Source of the DNA: Phytopythium helicoides
Lineage: Eukaryota; Oomycota; Peronosporomycetes; Pythiales; Pythiaceae
Assembly (NCBI GenBank): GCA_024867545.1
Contig: JANFNE010000039.1
Span: 496,001 to 560,000, forward strand
Reading direction: 5' to 3'
Length of the DNA: 64,000 nt
Shown: piece by piece, positions 8,282-19,364 of the stretch
Layout: each line of letters opens with the position of its first letter
Numbering within the stretch: position 1 is the stretch's first letter
Position numbers and translations under genes: made by a program
The notes under the pieces: model-generated
What the model was told of the DNA's origin: nothing
What the model saw: the letters and a program-made list of their open reading frames with translations, nothing else
Databases searched by the model: none

Positions 8282-11200
8282 ATGTACGGATCGCTGGACG
8301 CCGACTTGGGGCCAGCGGGGAAGCGCCACGGAGCAGAGGAGGTGGTTGAGCTACAGCGGGAGCATCAGTGGACGCCTGTGGTGCCCGTGGCCGCCGCGCT
8401 GCTGGCGAACGCGGCGCTCGTGCTGCGAGTCGGCGAGGTAGTCGGCGCGCTCGGCGTCGCGTACGGCTCGCTGACTGTTGCACTGTGCTTCGTCATCGCG
8501 ACGCTTACTATCGGCTCCATGGCAGCGCTGACCTCTAGCGGTGAGCTTGATCGGAAATGCGTGGGCTGTAAGGGGTGTGCATCTGATGGCTTCATGTTGG
8601 AGCAGACCCTTGCGATACTTTGCATGGCGAGAAGCTGGTGGAGGGGCTGCACCGCGCGCTCGGCGGACGATTTGGTCAGCTAGTGGGTATGATACTCTTT
8701 CTATCGTGCGTCATGGGGGCTGCATGCTCGCTTTTGAGCCTCTCGGAGCTTGTGGTCCACTTTGCGAATAGCCAGTCGATGACTGCGGCACCTTTGCCGT
8801 GGAACAAGCTTGGCTCGTGGATGGTTGTCGCGACTGCAAGCTTGCTATTGGCGGCTCTCACAGCTGCAGCAGCGATAGCACCTAGACTTCCACCTCGAGC
8901 ATGGAGGTGGATATTTGGAGCCATCGTTACGGCGGTGATCTTTATCATCGTGTACCTGTCGGTGCCCAAGTCTGTCAATTCTGCACTACCTACGGGATCA
9001 GCTGTCGTGTCTTCTGGTTGGTCGATTAGCCACTTTGAACAAAACCTGACGCCTCACCGCTCGCAGCAATTCCGTCGCATGTTGTCGACACTCGTTGCAA
9101 CATTCAGTGGTTTGGTTGGAACCAGCAGTATGACGTATGGCATGATTTCGCGAGCTCGACACAGGCATAGACAGATCGGAACTGATCGCACGCACTACCT
9201 TGTTCAGCAACTCGCAGTCATGGGAATTCTCAAGGCACTTGGGGCATGCGCAGTGGTGTATCTACTTCTGTTGCTCGTAGTAGCTGCATCGGCTCCTTCA
9301 TCGTCACTTCTGAGCAATCCTTATATCATCCTGGACTCGATGGAGCACGTTCTCGGGGTGATTTTTGTTGTCATGGGGGTGACACTCAGCTCGTTGTTGT
9401 CAGCATTCGCGAATATCACAACTGCGACGAGCATTTTCTCGACTTTTTTCACTAACCAGGTGCGTTGGGCGGCCACTCTCCCCAAATCCTGCACTAGCCA
9501 ACAACCAGATCGTCTAAATTCTTCTCAGCAGCTGTCTCATCCCTCATCCAGACGAGAAAATGCCCCGCTCGAATCCCACACTGATCGTAGCCGCGGCTGT
9601 ATGGGGTCTTGGGTACCTGCTGTGACCCGCCTTGCTGTCATGTGGCTTATGTGTCAGACTATGATCTTTTGGTGCGGAGCACTAGACCCGGTTGTTCCGC
9701 TGACAACACCAATACTGCTTCTCGCGTTTGCAACTCTCAACTTTGCGTGCTTCTTCAAGGAGATCACGTCGTCAGCATTTCACCCAGCATTTCGTATGGT
9801 AAGAATGAGTGCCACATATTCCTTGGAGCGCTCTAACAAACGTATTTGCGCATCAGTACTCCAAATGGACCGCACTCATCGGGTCGACTTTCTCATTAGG
9901 CGCGTGCTTCTTGGTCGTGTCCCCAGTTTTCATCGTCTTCGCGTCACTCTGTCTGGCAGCATATGTCGTACTGTATCATCGAGAGCTGGCACATTTTGTG
10001 GATGATTTACGAACTGCGCACAAGATGCGTACAAAACACCGTGAGCGAGATCTCGTGGACGAGCGCATTCTTCTGGAGGAGGCGTTGACACCACTAGGGC
10101 AAGCATCTGAATCCAAATTTATGAGTCGTGCCAGCAGTACGTTGAGCGAAGATGAAGAGATGGTTGTCGAGAAGAAAAGACTCGAACTCGCAGCTCTCTT
10201 CGTGCGCGACGCTAACGAAGGACGATTTCTTGGCAATGAGTATCTCATCGACGGGCTCAACCGCACGCATTACAAGCGGCTCTACCATGCGCTGCATTAT
10301 ATGCGAATGGCCAACATGAGCGTGTTGATTGCGTTGGCGTTCTTTGAGACACCAGCGTGGTGTTACTTCTCACCTGGTTGTGGGAAAAGCAACACCCAGA
10401 TCCTGACCTGGAACCTCCCTGTGCTCCCGCAGCGTGTGAGCGTGACAATTGAGTTAACGTGTCTCGGGCTGCTTGCTGCGGAGTTGTCGATCAAGTACCA
10501 GTACATGGGTCATCGTATCTATTTTCTCAACAAGTGGTACATTGCCCAGATCGTCATGCTTCTCGCTGACTGCGCAGCAGTGCTAACTGTAGCATTTGTC
10601 CCGCTCTATAAGTTGGGCCAGGATGCCGAGCGCGATAGCAACGAAGACAGCGCAGACTACGACGACGTTGCAACCCGTCCTCTCGTGCTTGCACCTTTGA
10701 TCCGGCCACTACTGTTGCTCACGATGAGCCACCGACTACGCGCAGGTTTCTCAAGTCTGCTGAAGTCTCTGCCGAGGTTTATCGACGGTCTGCTGACACT
10801 GTCGATTCTCATCGCACTGTATGCTGTACTGGGCATGATGCTGTTCGAGGGAACCCGGGAAGTCGTTGTGTACTTTTCAACCTTCATCGAGGCATGTACA
10901 AGCTTGATTGTACTGCTAACGACTGCTAACTTTCCGGACGTGATGATGCCGATTTACTCACAATCACGCGTCGCTAGCCTCTTTTTTGTGAGTTTCCTCG
11001 CGATCGGTCAACTCCTCATCATGAATCTTGTGTTTGCATCAGTGTATCAACACTATCGTAAAGAAATGAGTGATCGAGCAGCCCACTTTGCACAACGCAG
11101 AAAGCAAGCGCTTGAGGCGGCATTTCATTTACTCCCAGCTCACCGCGCTCGCTCCATCTCCACTGGAACCGGCGAGGCGCCGACCTTCAAGGAGAAAATC

Positions 11201-12684
11201 ATCAGTCGGCGAACATACGATAAACTTCTTGCAGAGCTTGTGCGACCAACTATATCGCTTTTTCACGAACCAGAGAGTCCCGTTCGAAGTGTGCGTGAGA
11301 GGCGCTTATCAGATGTTGGTGGTGGCCGCGATTTGGTTGCGGAGAGTCGTGTCGCTCTCTACTCGCATTGGAGCGAAGAAGAGGAGGAGAACTGGGTCAC
11401 CTACGATGAGTTTGTCGGGCTTATCAGTGATCACCTCGCGCGCGAAAATCGATCCAAAGCCTCCTTGGCCAATCCACAATCGCACGTTCACCACAGTCAA
11501 TATCGCAAACATCGACAGCGCCAAAACGATGTTGATCAATCGTATGGAACGCTGAATTCGATCATGCAGAACCTCAGTGCCATTCCTGCTCATCCGTACT
11601 TTGAGCGCTCGGTTGATGTCGTGATCCTTGTCAACTTTGCTGCTATTATCGCCGAGATCCAAGCCAAGATCAGCGGGCAGCAAGATCTTTTTTATTCTCT
11701 GGAGTCATGGACACCTGTGTTTTCGCTCATATTTGTTGCGGAAATGTTGCTGAAGATATCCGCGCTAGGCATCAGCGCGTACGTTGATCGGACGAAAAAC
11801 GTTTTTGACTGCCTCGTGACCTTGGTCATCGTCGCAGCTGAAGTGAGCGTACACGCACACAGCCTCACAAGCGAATGGCACTGGATTCGGGTGCTATTGT
11901 TGCTTCGCTTTTTACGTTGCTTGCGCTTACTCGTAGCGATGCAGGCACTGAGCAACATGTTTGCGACAGTCGTGCGACTGCTTCCCGCTTTTACTACGCT
12001 TTACGGTTCGTTGTACTTGTGCCCTTTTGGATGCATAATGTTGTTGACTTGTGATTTGGTCGTTACTAGGTATGCTCGGAGTCGTTATGGTGATGTATGC
12101 GGTTATGGGCATGCAATTGTTTGGCGGGAAACTTTTGGTAGGTGATCCGCGCCTCACTACCATCACATATGGTCAATCCAACTATTACAGCAACAACTTC
12201 AACGACTTTGCGTCCGCCCTGATAACGCTCTTCGAGCTGCTTATCGTCAATAATGTACGTCGAGCGTCCTGCTTTACTCTTTCTCGCGTGCCTTTTTGGC
12301 TAATCAATCGAATATGCGCATTACCAGTGGTTCGTCATCATGGACGGCGTCGTTGCGGTTACAAGCAAGTGGAGTCGACTATTCTTTATCAGCTACTACG
12401 TGTCCGCAGTCGTCATGGTTCTCAGCCTCGTCGTAGCGTTTGTCGTGGAAGCATACTTTGAGGTGACGCAGACTGCTGATAGTAAGCCGCCGAGCAGTGC
12501 GGGCTCGAGCTCCTTCGAAAGCTCATCGTCCTCTGACTCGCTGTCACCTTCGACTCCGCCGCTTGAACACAACCACGGTAAGAGGCTGCTCACTCAACGC
12601 CGTACCAGCTCCAGTTCCAAGCCAAGCTCTCAGAGTATGAGAACGGGTCGGTCTGCATCGCTGACTGTTGAGGACTTTCTTTAG
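8282..12684 (+). CDS. SLC12-like cotransporter fused to a two-pore channel (TPC)
   Basis: Six exons: 8282-8540, 8606-9459, 9529-9798, 9857-12005, 12070-12254 and 12328-12684; product 1357 residues. Residues 1 to ~510 are an APC-superfamily membrane domain most like cation-chloride cotransporters, ending in LNFACF...HPAFRM-YSKWTALIGS, which matches the NFSCF...PSFRYYNKW block of NKCC/KCC proteins. Exon 4 then runs without a stop into two six-helix channel repeats: repeat I (~600-860) with filter TTANFPDVMMP, and repeat II (~1040-1270) with an Arg-containing S4 (RVLLLLRFLRCLRLL) and filter VNNWFVIMDG, both diagnostic of TPCs. An acidic loop (EEEEENWVTYDEF) joins the repeats. TPCs are endolysosomal/vacuolar Ca2+/Na+ channels. 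The intron at 9460-9528 is 69 bp and free of stops, so it could be retained. The fusion itself is seen in the DNA; its transport role is inference. Confidence 0.85.
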
Positions 12685-13133
12685 TCATTAGCATCCAAGA
12701 GTATCTCAACAAGTACTTTAGCTAACAAATGCAGTGGTGTTGAATTGTTTTGTCATCACAGACTTTGAATGTAAGCTACTTCTGTAGTTTGGCATCATCG
12801 CCAAGGCAACCCTCCGTCCGCAAGATCGGAGCAAATCCGACATTTCCACAAAGCGCCCACACAACTTGTCAATAAGTTCCCTCCAACGGAGTCTGCCCAA
12901 TCATGAAAAACAATGAGGCTCGGTTCACGTTTTTCGCGTGTGCACATGGTCTCCGAAAGAACACCTGCGTATGGCGTATGCAGACCCACAAGTCGTCGAG
13001 TGGGGGCCCCATTCATCATCCGGAGCTCTCTGGTTATCGCTGTTAGGGGCATTTTCGGTGGCCAAGACGTCATAGTTGAAGTGGACCAGCTCGCCTCCTC
13101 ACCTATTGATTTCTCATATCAGTACTCGTCGCC
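12685..13133. other. Intergenic region, no gene seen
   Basis: 449 bp between the channel gene and the LicD-like gene, which are co-oriented. It includes AT-richer sequence and no coding signal. Confidence 0.5.
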
Positions 13134-13979
13134 ATGCGTCATGGCCGCCGCCCGTGGTGCTCGGCCTCTCGGCTGGCGCTGCTGGTCGCTGGCGCGCAGC
13201 TGCTGGCGTTCCTCGCTCTGCTCTCGCGCATGCCGACGCTCTCGCTGGCCCCCGGGTCCTCCGCGCTCCAGGGCTCGTCGGTCTCGAGTCTGCGGCGCTG
13301 CCTGTCGCCGCGAGGCCGCGACTCGCGCTTCGCGCTCCCAGGCGACTGCGTGACGCCGCAGCAGCGCGTGGCGACGCTCTCAGCGCTGCTGGCAGAGCTC
13401 TCGGCAGTCTTTGAAGTCGCGGAAGTGGGGTTTTGGCTGCACGGGGCCGCGCTCATGGGGCAGCTGCGCGCAGAGTCGCTGGTGGTGTGGGACGCGCACG
13501 CCGCGGTCGGGATTTCGTCTAAAGAGCTGGAGAAGCTACAAAGGATGAGAGGAAGAGGACTTGACGCTCAGGTCAATGCCGGTTTCGAGCTGGACGTGGT
13601 GGACAGCGAGCTGTTCTCAAGAGGAGAGTGCGGGCAGGCGGTGCAAGCGAGGCTCGTGGACACGAGGTTCGGGTTCTACGTCGACGTGTTCGCCTTCGAC
13701 GAGGTCGAGGGGAGTTGGAAGAACGGGGAGGAGGAAGTGGATGGAGTGAAGTTGTTGGTCTCGAGACCGTCGGAACTCTGGAGCAAGTGCGTGCACTGCC
13801 GAAAACTGGAAGGTAGCGGCGATGCGAAGCGCAGGAGGCACGAAACAGTCAAGCAGCTGGTGGTACCGCACGACTGGGTCATGCCGCTGCGGAGCTGCTC
13901 CATCAACGGGCTACAGGTGCTTTGCCCTGCGCGGACTGAGCAATATTTGGCTCTCGAGTTTGGCGAGGGTAACTTTTGA
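13134..13979 (+). CDS. LicD/fukutin-like type II membrane protein
   Basis: Single exon, 281 residues. Residues ~13-32 (ALLVAGAQLLAFLALL) form an N-terminal membrane anchor, leaving the rest lumenal. The body resembles the LicD/fukutin phosphotransferase family: FWLHGAALMGQLRAESLVVWDAH (family pattern: HGG.LLG..R....I.WD.D.D) and the C-terminal block PHDWVMPLRSCSINGLQVLCPA followed by EQYLALEFG. Family members transfer phosphocholine or ribitol-phosphate to glycans in the Golgi. The expected WDxDxDI metal site reads WDAHAAVGI here, so catalysis may be lost or altered. GC-rich, with normal codon use. Confidence 0.7.
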   Translation: MRHGRRPWCSASRLALLVAGAQLLAFLALLSRMPTLSLAPGSSALQGSSVSSLRRCLSPRGRDSRFALPGDCVTPQQRVATLSALLAELSAVFEVAEVGFWLHGAALMGQLRAESLVVWDAHAAVGISSKELEKLQRMRGRGLDAQVNAGFELDVVDSELFSRGECGQAVQARLVDTRFGFYVDVFAFDEVEGSWKNGEEEVDGVKLLVSRPSELWSKCVHCRKLEGSGDAKRRRHETVKQLVVPHDWVMPLRSCSINGLQVLCPARTEQYLALEFGEGNF

Positions 13980-14427
13980 ACCAACTCCTCCCCGACAAAA
14001 ATCGCCATTCAAAGAGCAAAGGAAGTTCTCAAATTCTCAAACTATGACTCGCTCTGTGCTGTCAGCTCTCTTGGCCACACTACACTCGATTGGAGTGTCG
14101 AGCTCCGCCTGTTGCCTCCTGTGTGCTTGCTTCTCTTTTCATTTCGCTTCGTAGCACATAGAAGACTGTTGTTGATACTGCTATTGCTAGAGGTTTTGTC
14201 AATGCTGGACGTGCTGGCTGGAGTAGCTAGTTGCGAACCTTTCACCTGTCCCACTGCATATACGGTCGTCTGACTTGCAGCTCAAATAGCTCCTTGGACA
14301 CAATTGTAGGTCACGCCCAGAGGATAGCCTCATCGACGGCCACTTCAACGTTGCCAAGCCGAAGCGCCGGTTACCACTCGCGCAACACCATTGCTGTCGA
14401 CGCCGGAGAAGACTCCGCTTCCCACCG
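13980..14427. other. Intergenic region, no gene seen
   Basis: About 450 bp between the LicD-like gene and the end of the repeat pseudogene. No recognisable product. Confidence 0.5.
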
Positions 14428-15766
14428 TCATATCACCCCTTGAGGCACCCACCCCATGCCGCTCGTCAACGGCACCGAGTCGCCACTGACGCCGCTCAAG
14501 CTGTTCCCGTCTGGCACAGACACCGAGCCGCCGCCGCTAGAGGTGCTAGTACCGTCGGCAATCGTCACAACGCCGGACGTGCTTCCCATTGAGGCACCGC
14601 TAACGATGCTAGCGCCCCCGGACGCACCACTGCTGCTGCCGTCAGCGCCGCTTGACACAGACACCGACCCACTCGCGCCACTTGTGCTAGACGCCGCCGC
14701 AAACGACACGTCGCCGCTGCTCGTGCTGCCGACACCGCTCGTCACCGCCACGCTTCCTCCAAGCTGACTTCCAGAGCCGCCCGACACCGAGATGACGCCG
14801 ACCGTATGGCTCCCAGACGAAGAACCACCCGCGAGCTCCACACCACCGACCACCGTACTCGTCGACATCTTTCTCGCAGAGCTCGTGCTGTCAGAGATCA
14901 AGACTTCTCCGGCAGCACAAGTCGAGCTCGTGCCGCTAGACACAGCCACGCGACCACTGTCCGCAATGGACGATCCCACCGACACGACAATGTCGCCGGC
15001 AGAGAAGCTGCTCGCCGACCCACTCGACAGCGTCACCGCACCAGAGCTCACGCCAGTCGCGCTTGACACGAACTCACCGCCGCTCGTCGTCGAGCTCACG
15101 CCACTCAACACACGCAATGTGGTGCCGGCAGTCGGAGAGCTTGCACCACCCGACGCACTCACGTCACTGCCGACCGATCCAACGCCGCCAGACACCGACA
15201 AAGACCCACTAGTGCCGACAGACACAGAGCTCGCGCCGCCGGAGAAAGGCTCGTTTTTCCTCCTGACTGGCCGCCAGAGCCCCCAGACACGCTCACCATG
15301 CCGCCAGATGCAGTCGTGGACGCACATGACGAGATTGCGCGACTGCGCTCTCCATCACGCCCGTCACTGCGCTTGAACACACTCTCACTGTGCCGCTTTT
15401 CGTCGACTTGCTCGCACCGCTCAAGATGTTCACGCTGCCGCTCACGGAAGATCCACCCATGACCTCGATTTTGCCGGCATCTGACGACTTTGACGATCCG
15501 CTTCCAGTCCTCATGGACCCGCTCGACACGTCACAGTCGCCGCTGGTCACAGTCACTTTGCAATTGGCTTTCTGCTCGTCGACAATTCACCGCCACTTGC
15601 CACTGCAACAGTGGCCCACCAATCGAGTTGCTGACGACCCACTGTTCACCGCCACATCGCAGACTACGCCCTGCGCGTTGCTGGCACTGAGAATCATGGC
15701 CAACTGCACAAAAATTGCGTTGCCGAACGATTCTCCATGCATTAGCGCGTCGCTGCCGACGCTCTA
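14428..15766 (-). pseudogene. Broken Ser/Gly-repeat (beta-helix-like) secreted protein gene
   Basis: On the minus strand this region encodes imperfect ~15-20 residue repeats of the type VSVSSG-x-GSSSGASGG or VTIADGTSTSSGG, the pattern of large oomycete and algal Ser/Gly-repeat surface proteins. The repeats continue through at least three reading frames: one frame covers 14428 to ~15245, a second ~15159-15340 (TASGGMVSVSGGSGGQSGGK) and a third ~15340-15556 (KIEVMGGSSVSGSVNILSG). At least two frameshifts therefore break it. Degraded repeats extend to about 15766. No intact start, signal peptide or proper end is visible. I read it as the decayed remnant of a larger gene; a function is not recoverable. 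Confidence 0.7.
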
Positions 15767-16254
15767 AATGATGCGAATACCGCTTCAACGCTTCTGGATA
15801 CTTTCGTGCATTTCATAACAACCACGCCACCCACACGGTCAGTAACTTAGTCTGACCTTAATCCACCTAACTTCACCGCGGCACAAGCTTCCGTTCAACT
15901 ACGGTCGAACCTCACATCGTCAAGGAACATGCCGGAAGGAATCACCTACTTCAGGATGCTTTTGAGGTGGAGTGCGAGGTGAGGTTGATGAGCCCTCACA
16001 TGATGAAATCATGCGTAGCTTCGAGGAATATCGGTATTGAGGATGAAAACCACCTGAACGAGGAGTTTGCTCGGTGCATTTGATGCTCGATGAATCGTTT
16101 TCCAGATTCAGCAATAGGGAAATTCGAGCGTTTGGCAGGTAAACAGGATAAGCAAAGCCATTTGGAGCTACTGCCGGTTCAATTCCTTGTCATGAGAGCA
16201 GCTGCTAGACTACGCTAATAAAGTACTGCCGGGTTCTGCTGATACGCCGCCAAT
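15767..16254. other. Intergenic region, no gene seen
   Basis: About 490 bp between the pseudogene remnant and the 3' end of the thiamine pyrophosphokinase gene. AT-richer than its neighbours. No coding signal. Confidence 0.5.
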
Positions 16255-17088
16255 CTACCGTCGGAGCTCCGTGGTCCAGATGAGTGGGTGGGAGCAGCGT
16301 ACTCGCACCTCTGGCTTGGCGAGCTCTTCGTCCTCCTGATCCTCCCCTCCCACGATGTGATTAGAGCTACTGATGAGCCCTCCAAACTTCATCTCGTCGC
16401 CGTCGAGGTTCCACTTGAGTCCGGAGGTGGTGGTCGCCTCGCAGGCACCAGCGACGGGGATGAGTCCGCAGGTGCGCGTCTCGAAGGTCAGGTTGGGTCG
16501 GATGACGTGGTCGACTCCAGGCGCGAGCAGGCGCGCCGTCGTGTCCTCGGACAGCAGCACGATCTGCTCGAACATGTCGCTCCACCGGAAGAGCGCGTTG
16601 ACGTTCTGCATCTCCTGGTCGAAGCGTCCGCCCATGGCTCCAAAGATCACGACGCTGAAGCGTTCCTGGTCCTTTTGGCTCTGCTGCTGCTGCTCGTGAA
16701 TGAGCTGCAGGCACTTGTCGAGGTCGTTGGTGTCCTGGCTCGGGTCGCGGATGACCGTGGCGCCGCGCTGCTCGTAGAACTGGCGCACGTCGGGCCGCAG
16801 CGAGTCCAGGTCGCCCTTGATGAACCTCGGCACGGCCACCTGCTGCGCCTCCACGGGGCTGCAGCGCTCGAACAGCCGGTTGGCGCCGCCGTCGGCGCAC
16901 ACGGTGAGCTCCGCGCGGCTCCAGAGCGACCAGAAGAGCTCGCGCGGCTTGGAGCGCGCGGTCGCAGGCGTCACAGCGCCGCTTTGGGCCCACAGACCAC
17001 CGAGCGGAGCGTTGAGCACCAGCACAGCAAGGCGCGGGGCCAGCGCCGGCTGCGACCAGAACGCGGAGCAGTGGAGCTGCGAGGCCAT
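16255..17088 (-). CDS. TPK1: Thiamine pyrophosphokinase
   Basis: Single exon, 277 residues. It transfers pyrophosphate from ATP to thiamine to make thiamine diphosphate. Diagnostic motifs are present in order: CADGGANRLF (Asp66), IKGDLDS (Asp93, Asp95) and DTNDLDKC (Asp119, Asp122, Lys125), then GAMGGRFDQEMQNVNAL. The C-terminal beta-sandwich contains CGLIPVAG, T.GLKWNLDG and GGLISSSN, which form the thiamine-binding part. The length fits eukaryotic TPKs (about 240-270). There is no clear targeting signal, so it is probably cytosolic. It is divergent from the first temptin gene, 800 bp away. Confidence 0.95.
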   Translation of the reverse strand: MASQLHCSAFWSQPALAPRLAVLVLNAPLGGLWAQSGAVTPATARSKPRELFWSLWSRAELTVCADGGANRLFERCSPVEAQQVAVPRFIKGDLDSLRPDVRQFYEQRGATVIRDPSQDTNDLDKCLQLIHEQQQQSQKDQERFSVVIFGAMGGRFDQEMQNVNALFRWSDMFEQIVLLSEDTTARLLAPGVDHVIRPNLTFETRTCGLIPVAGACEATTTSGLKWNLDGDEMKFGGLISSSNHIVGGEDQEDEELAKPEVRVRCSHPLIWTTELRR

Positions 17089-17887
17089 GATGATGGCGGA
17101 AGATGCTTGGTGACGGCGGTCGGAGATTGTGGATCTGGAGCGCTCCAGATTATAGTGTGGGGTTGGATGTGGGACGATCTACTTTATTGACCGAATTCCG
17201 ACGGTTTTATTTTTTTTTAATGGAAGTACGGTACTGTAGGGGGCGAGTGTAGCGGCCGAGCTGTGCCGTTGCCATCCTGGAGAAGCACGAGGGCGTCGAG
17301 GCCTCTGCGTCCCCATCCGAGGAGCAGCGAGAGACCTTACAGGCAAAGCGGGCAGCGGCGAGTGCCCCATTGCGATCGGCATTCCGATGATCTGCACGGC
17401 GGCGGCCCACTGTGCTCTATTCAGCGAGCAGCAGCGCCTCCTTCTTAGCGTCTCTATGATATGTATAGATTATGAGCGTCAATTGCGAAAATAGATATCA
17501 TTATATTTCATATTTGTAGGAGAGATGAAAAGGATGCCGCATCGAATCCAGCAGAGTACAATATTACACAAGTTTTGAAAAATAGGTACAGTAAGCACCT
17601 CCTTTTCAGCGAACGTTTTGGAGGTGCTTTTCCGAGCTTGGTGCTCGGTAGAGTACGCTACCGCAGGTCTCTATACAAAAGCCTATATGTCCGCCATCTG
17701 TCGGCGCGCCACGCAGCCATCTGGTTCCGCCGACCCGCGTGGTCAAGCTCTACGGTACGCTCTTCCGGCTAGCAGCGCCTGCGCGCCGCCTGCCCGCCGT
17801 GGTGGCTCATTTCCCGATCGGCAGTCGAGCGGCAGCAGCTTCCTCCTCTACTTCTCAGGACTCACCAGCTCCTTCTCCTCCTTCATC
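17089..17887. other. Intergenic region with temptin-1 promoter
   Basis: 800 bp with a T-run near 17205-17217 and copies of TACTGTA/TACAGTA near 17232 and 17587. An initiator-like element sits at 17805-17814. Nothing coding is evident upstream of 17888, although a frame in register with temptin 1 stays open back to 17618 without a signal-like start. Confidence 0.5.
17805..17814 (+). promoter_or_regulatory. Oomycete initiator-like element, temptin 1
   Basis: GCTCATTTCC matches the published oomycete Inr consensus (GCTCATTYB). It lies about 75 bp before the ATG at 17888. Confidence 0.5.
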
Positions 17888-18367
17888 ATGTCGGTCAAGA
17901 CGTTCGTGGCCGTTGTTGGCGCGGCCGCCGTCGCGCAGGTGTCGGCGTACTCGAGCTACATGGCACTGATCCCCAACGGCGACAACATCGGCGAGACGCT
18001 GGGCCACCCGGACTCGGACACGTCGCAGGTCACCGACTTCGGCACGCTCTTCTCCTCGGCCGGCACCGAGTGGAGCGCCGTGTGCTCCGAGACCTGGCCT
18101 GGCGGCTCGGTCACGTGCGGACAGGCCCTCGGCGACCCGTGCTGCACCTGGACGTCGGGCGATGCCGATTACTCGGTCACGAGCGTGCCTGGCACTGATA
18201 CCGAGGGCTACACGTGCGCGTCCTCGACGACCTCGACGGCCGCCAGCACGGCTGCCAGCACCGCCGCCAGCACCACGGGCAGCGCTACCACCGAGGCGAC
18301 CACGACCACGGCGTCGAGCAACTCGACGACCTCGGACGAGTCCGAGGACGGATCCTACTGCGAGTAA
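17888..18367 (+). CDS. Secreted temptin-domain protein, copy 1
   Basis: 159 residues, one exon. I chose the ATG at 17888 because a clean signal peptide follows (MSVKTFVAVVGAAAVAQVSA). The mature protein starts SSYMALIPNGDN and carries a temptin-type domain: GHPDSDTS, F...G.EW, C...WPGG, GDPCCTWTSG and a further Cys (YTCAS). A short Thr/Ser/Ala-rich tail follows, ending DGSYCE. Temptin is a secreted Cys-rich domain first known from an Aplysia waterborne mating attractant. This is the most divergent of the seven copies here (tail short, different N-terminal half), and may be the oldest. The function in oomycetes is unknown. Confidence 0.8.
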   Translation: MSVKTFVAVVGAAAVAQVSAYSSYMALIPNGDNIGETLGHPDSDTSQVTDFGTLFSSAGTEWSAVCSETWPGGSVTCGQALGDPCCTWTSGDADYSVTSVPGTDTEGYTCASSTTSTAASTAASTAASTTGSATTEATTTTASSNSTTSDESEDGSYCE

Positions 18368-19364
18368 GCGGCGCCAGCGCAGCTCCTTTGATGGCGCCGT
18401 AGGCGGTGGCGTGTGTGTGTCTCGTCCGGCGTGGCGGCGTCGCCGCCTGCAGCGGCGCAATAGACCCGTGGTGTGTGCGTGTGCCATTTTGCTGTCATCA
18501 CGAGCGCCGCGCCATGTAATACTCCGTAATTAAGTGCGTCCGTTTTTTCCGATATTCACTGTACTGCGTTTTTCGATAAGTACTGTACTCTCGAGGTGTA
18601 CGATGCCGCCTTGCTCACGTGAGCGACCGTAAAAGTGCGGCAACCCAGACGGCAATAGCATCGAGACATCGCGCTCGTACATCTTGATTGGCATCATGGC
18701 GTCGATCTCGTGTACTGTATTTACTACGCAAGACCTTTGAAAACACGGCAATGTCGTAAACTTAGGGCATGGCACGGCATGGCACGTACATGTCCACCTG
18801 GTGGGGTTCAAGGAGCTGACCAAGGCATTGCTCTCTTGCTCACGTCTGCCGGCCGGACCAGAGGAATGCGATCGGACGGTAGGCGCTGTCAGCAGTTGGT
18901 AACGATCATGATCGGCTAAGAGTTGGCTCGTATTATACCTTGTGCGGCACCGTAGAGGCTATGCAGCAAAATAGCGTCAATCTTACGCCTTCTAGCCAGC
19001 ACCCTCGGAATGCAGCCAACCAATCAGACGGTGTGGCAAAGCATACAATCGCCAAGATGAAGCGGTAAAGGCGCATGTGGTGCGGCACCGCAGCAAGCTT
19101 CGCGGAAACCGGCTGTAGGCATCAAGACGTTGAAAACGGTAGCCATACAGTGCACGGGATGCAACCGTCCGGACCGTCGAAATTAACGCCTGACAGCTGG
19201 CCACAAACAGTAAAAGCGGCAGCGCGTTTTAGTAGCGCGTTCGGACACTCTATTAAGGTGAGCAGCTACGCTCTCTCCTCGCTCCCGGTCTCTCACTTCG
19301 CAATTTGCTCAGCGACGCACACCACCACCACCACTATCTCCAGCTTCTAGCTCAACCTCCAGCC
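18368..19364. other. Intergenic region, no gene seen
   Basis: About 1 kb between temptin copies 1 and 2. It contains TACTGTA motifs near 18581 and 18713 and the copy-2 initiator at 19291. Short open frames lack family features. Confidence 0.5.
19291..19307 (+). promoter_or_regulatory. Initiator plus flanking element, temptin 2
   Basis: TCTCACTTCGCAATTTG combines an Inr-like TCACTTC with the CAATTTG flanking element, 58-74 bp before the ATG at 19365. The same arrangement recurs before copies 4, 5, 6 and 7. Confidence 0.6.

Noticed and set aside
14456..15376. Long plus-strand Pro/Thr-rich open frames
   Set aside because: They are the antisense of the Ser/Gly repeats; codons such as TCC/GGC read in reverse give Pro/Thr/Ala. 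The minus strand has the repeat periodicity.
17618..17887. Upstream start for temptin 1 at 17618
   Set aside because: It would add 90 residues before a clear signal peptide; the ATG at 17888 and the Inr at 17805 fit better.
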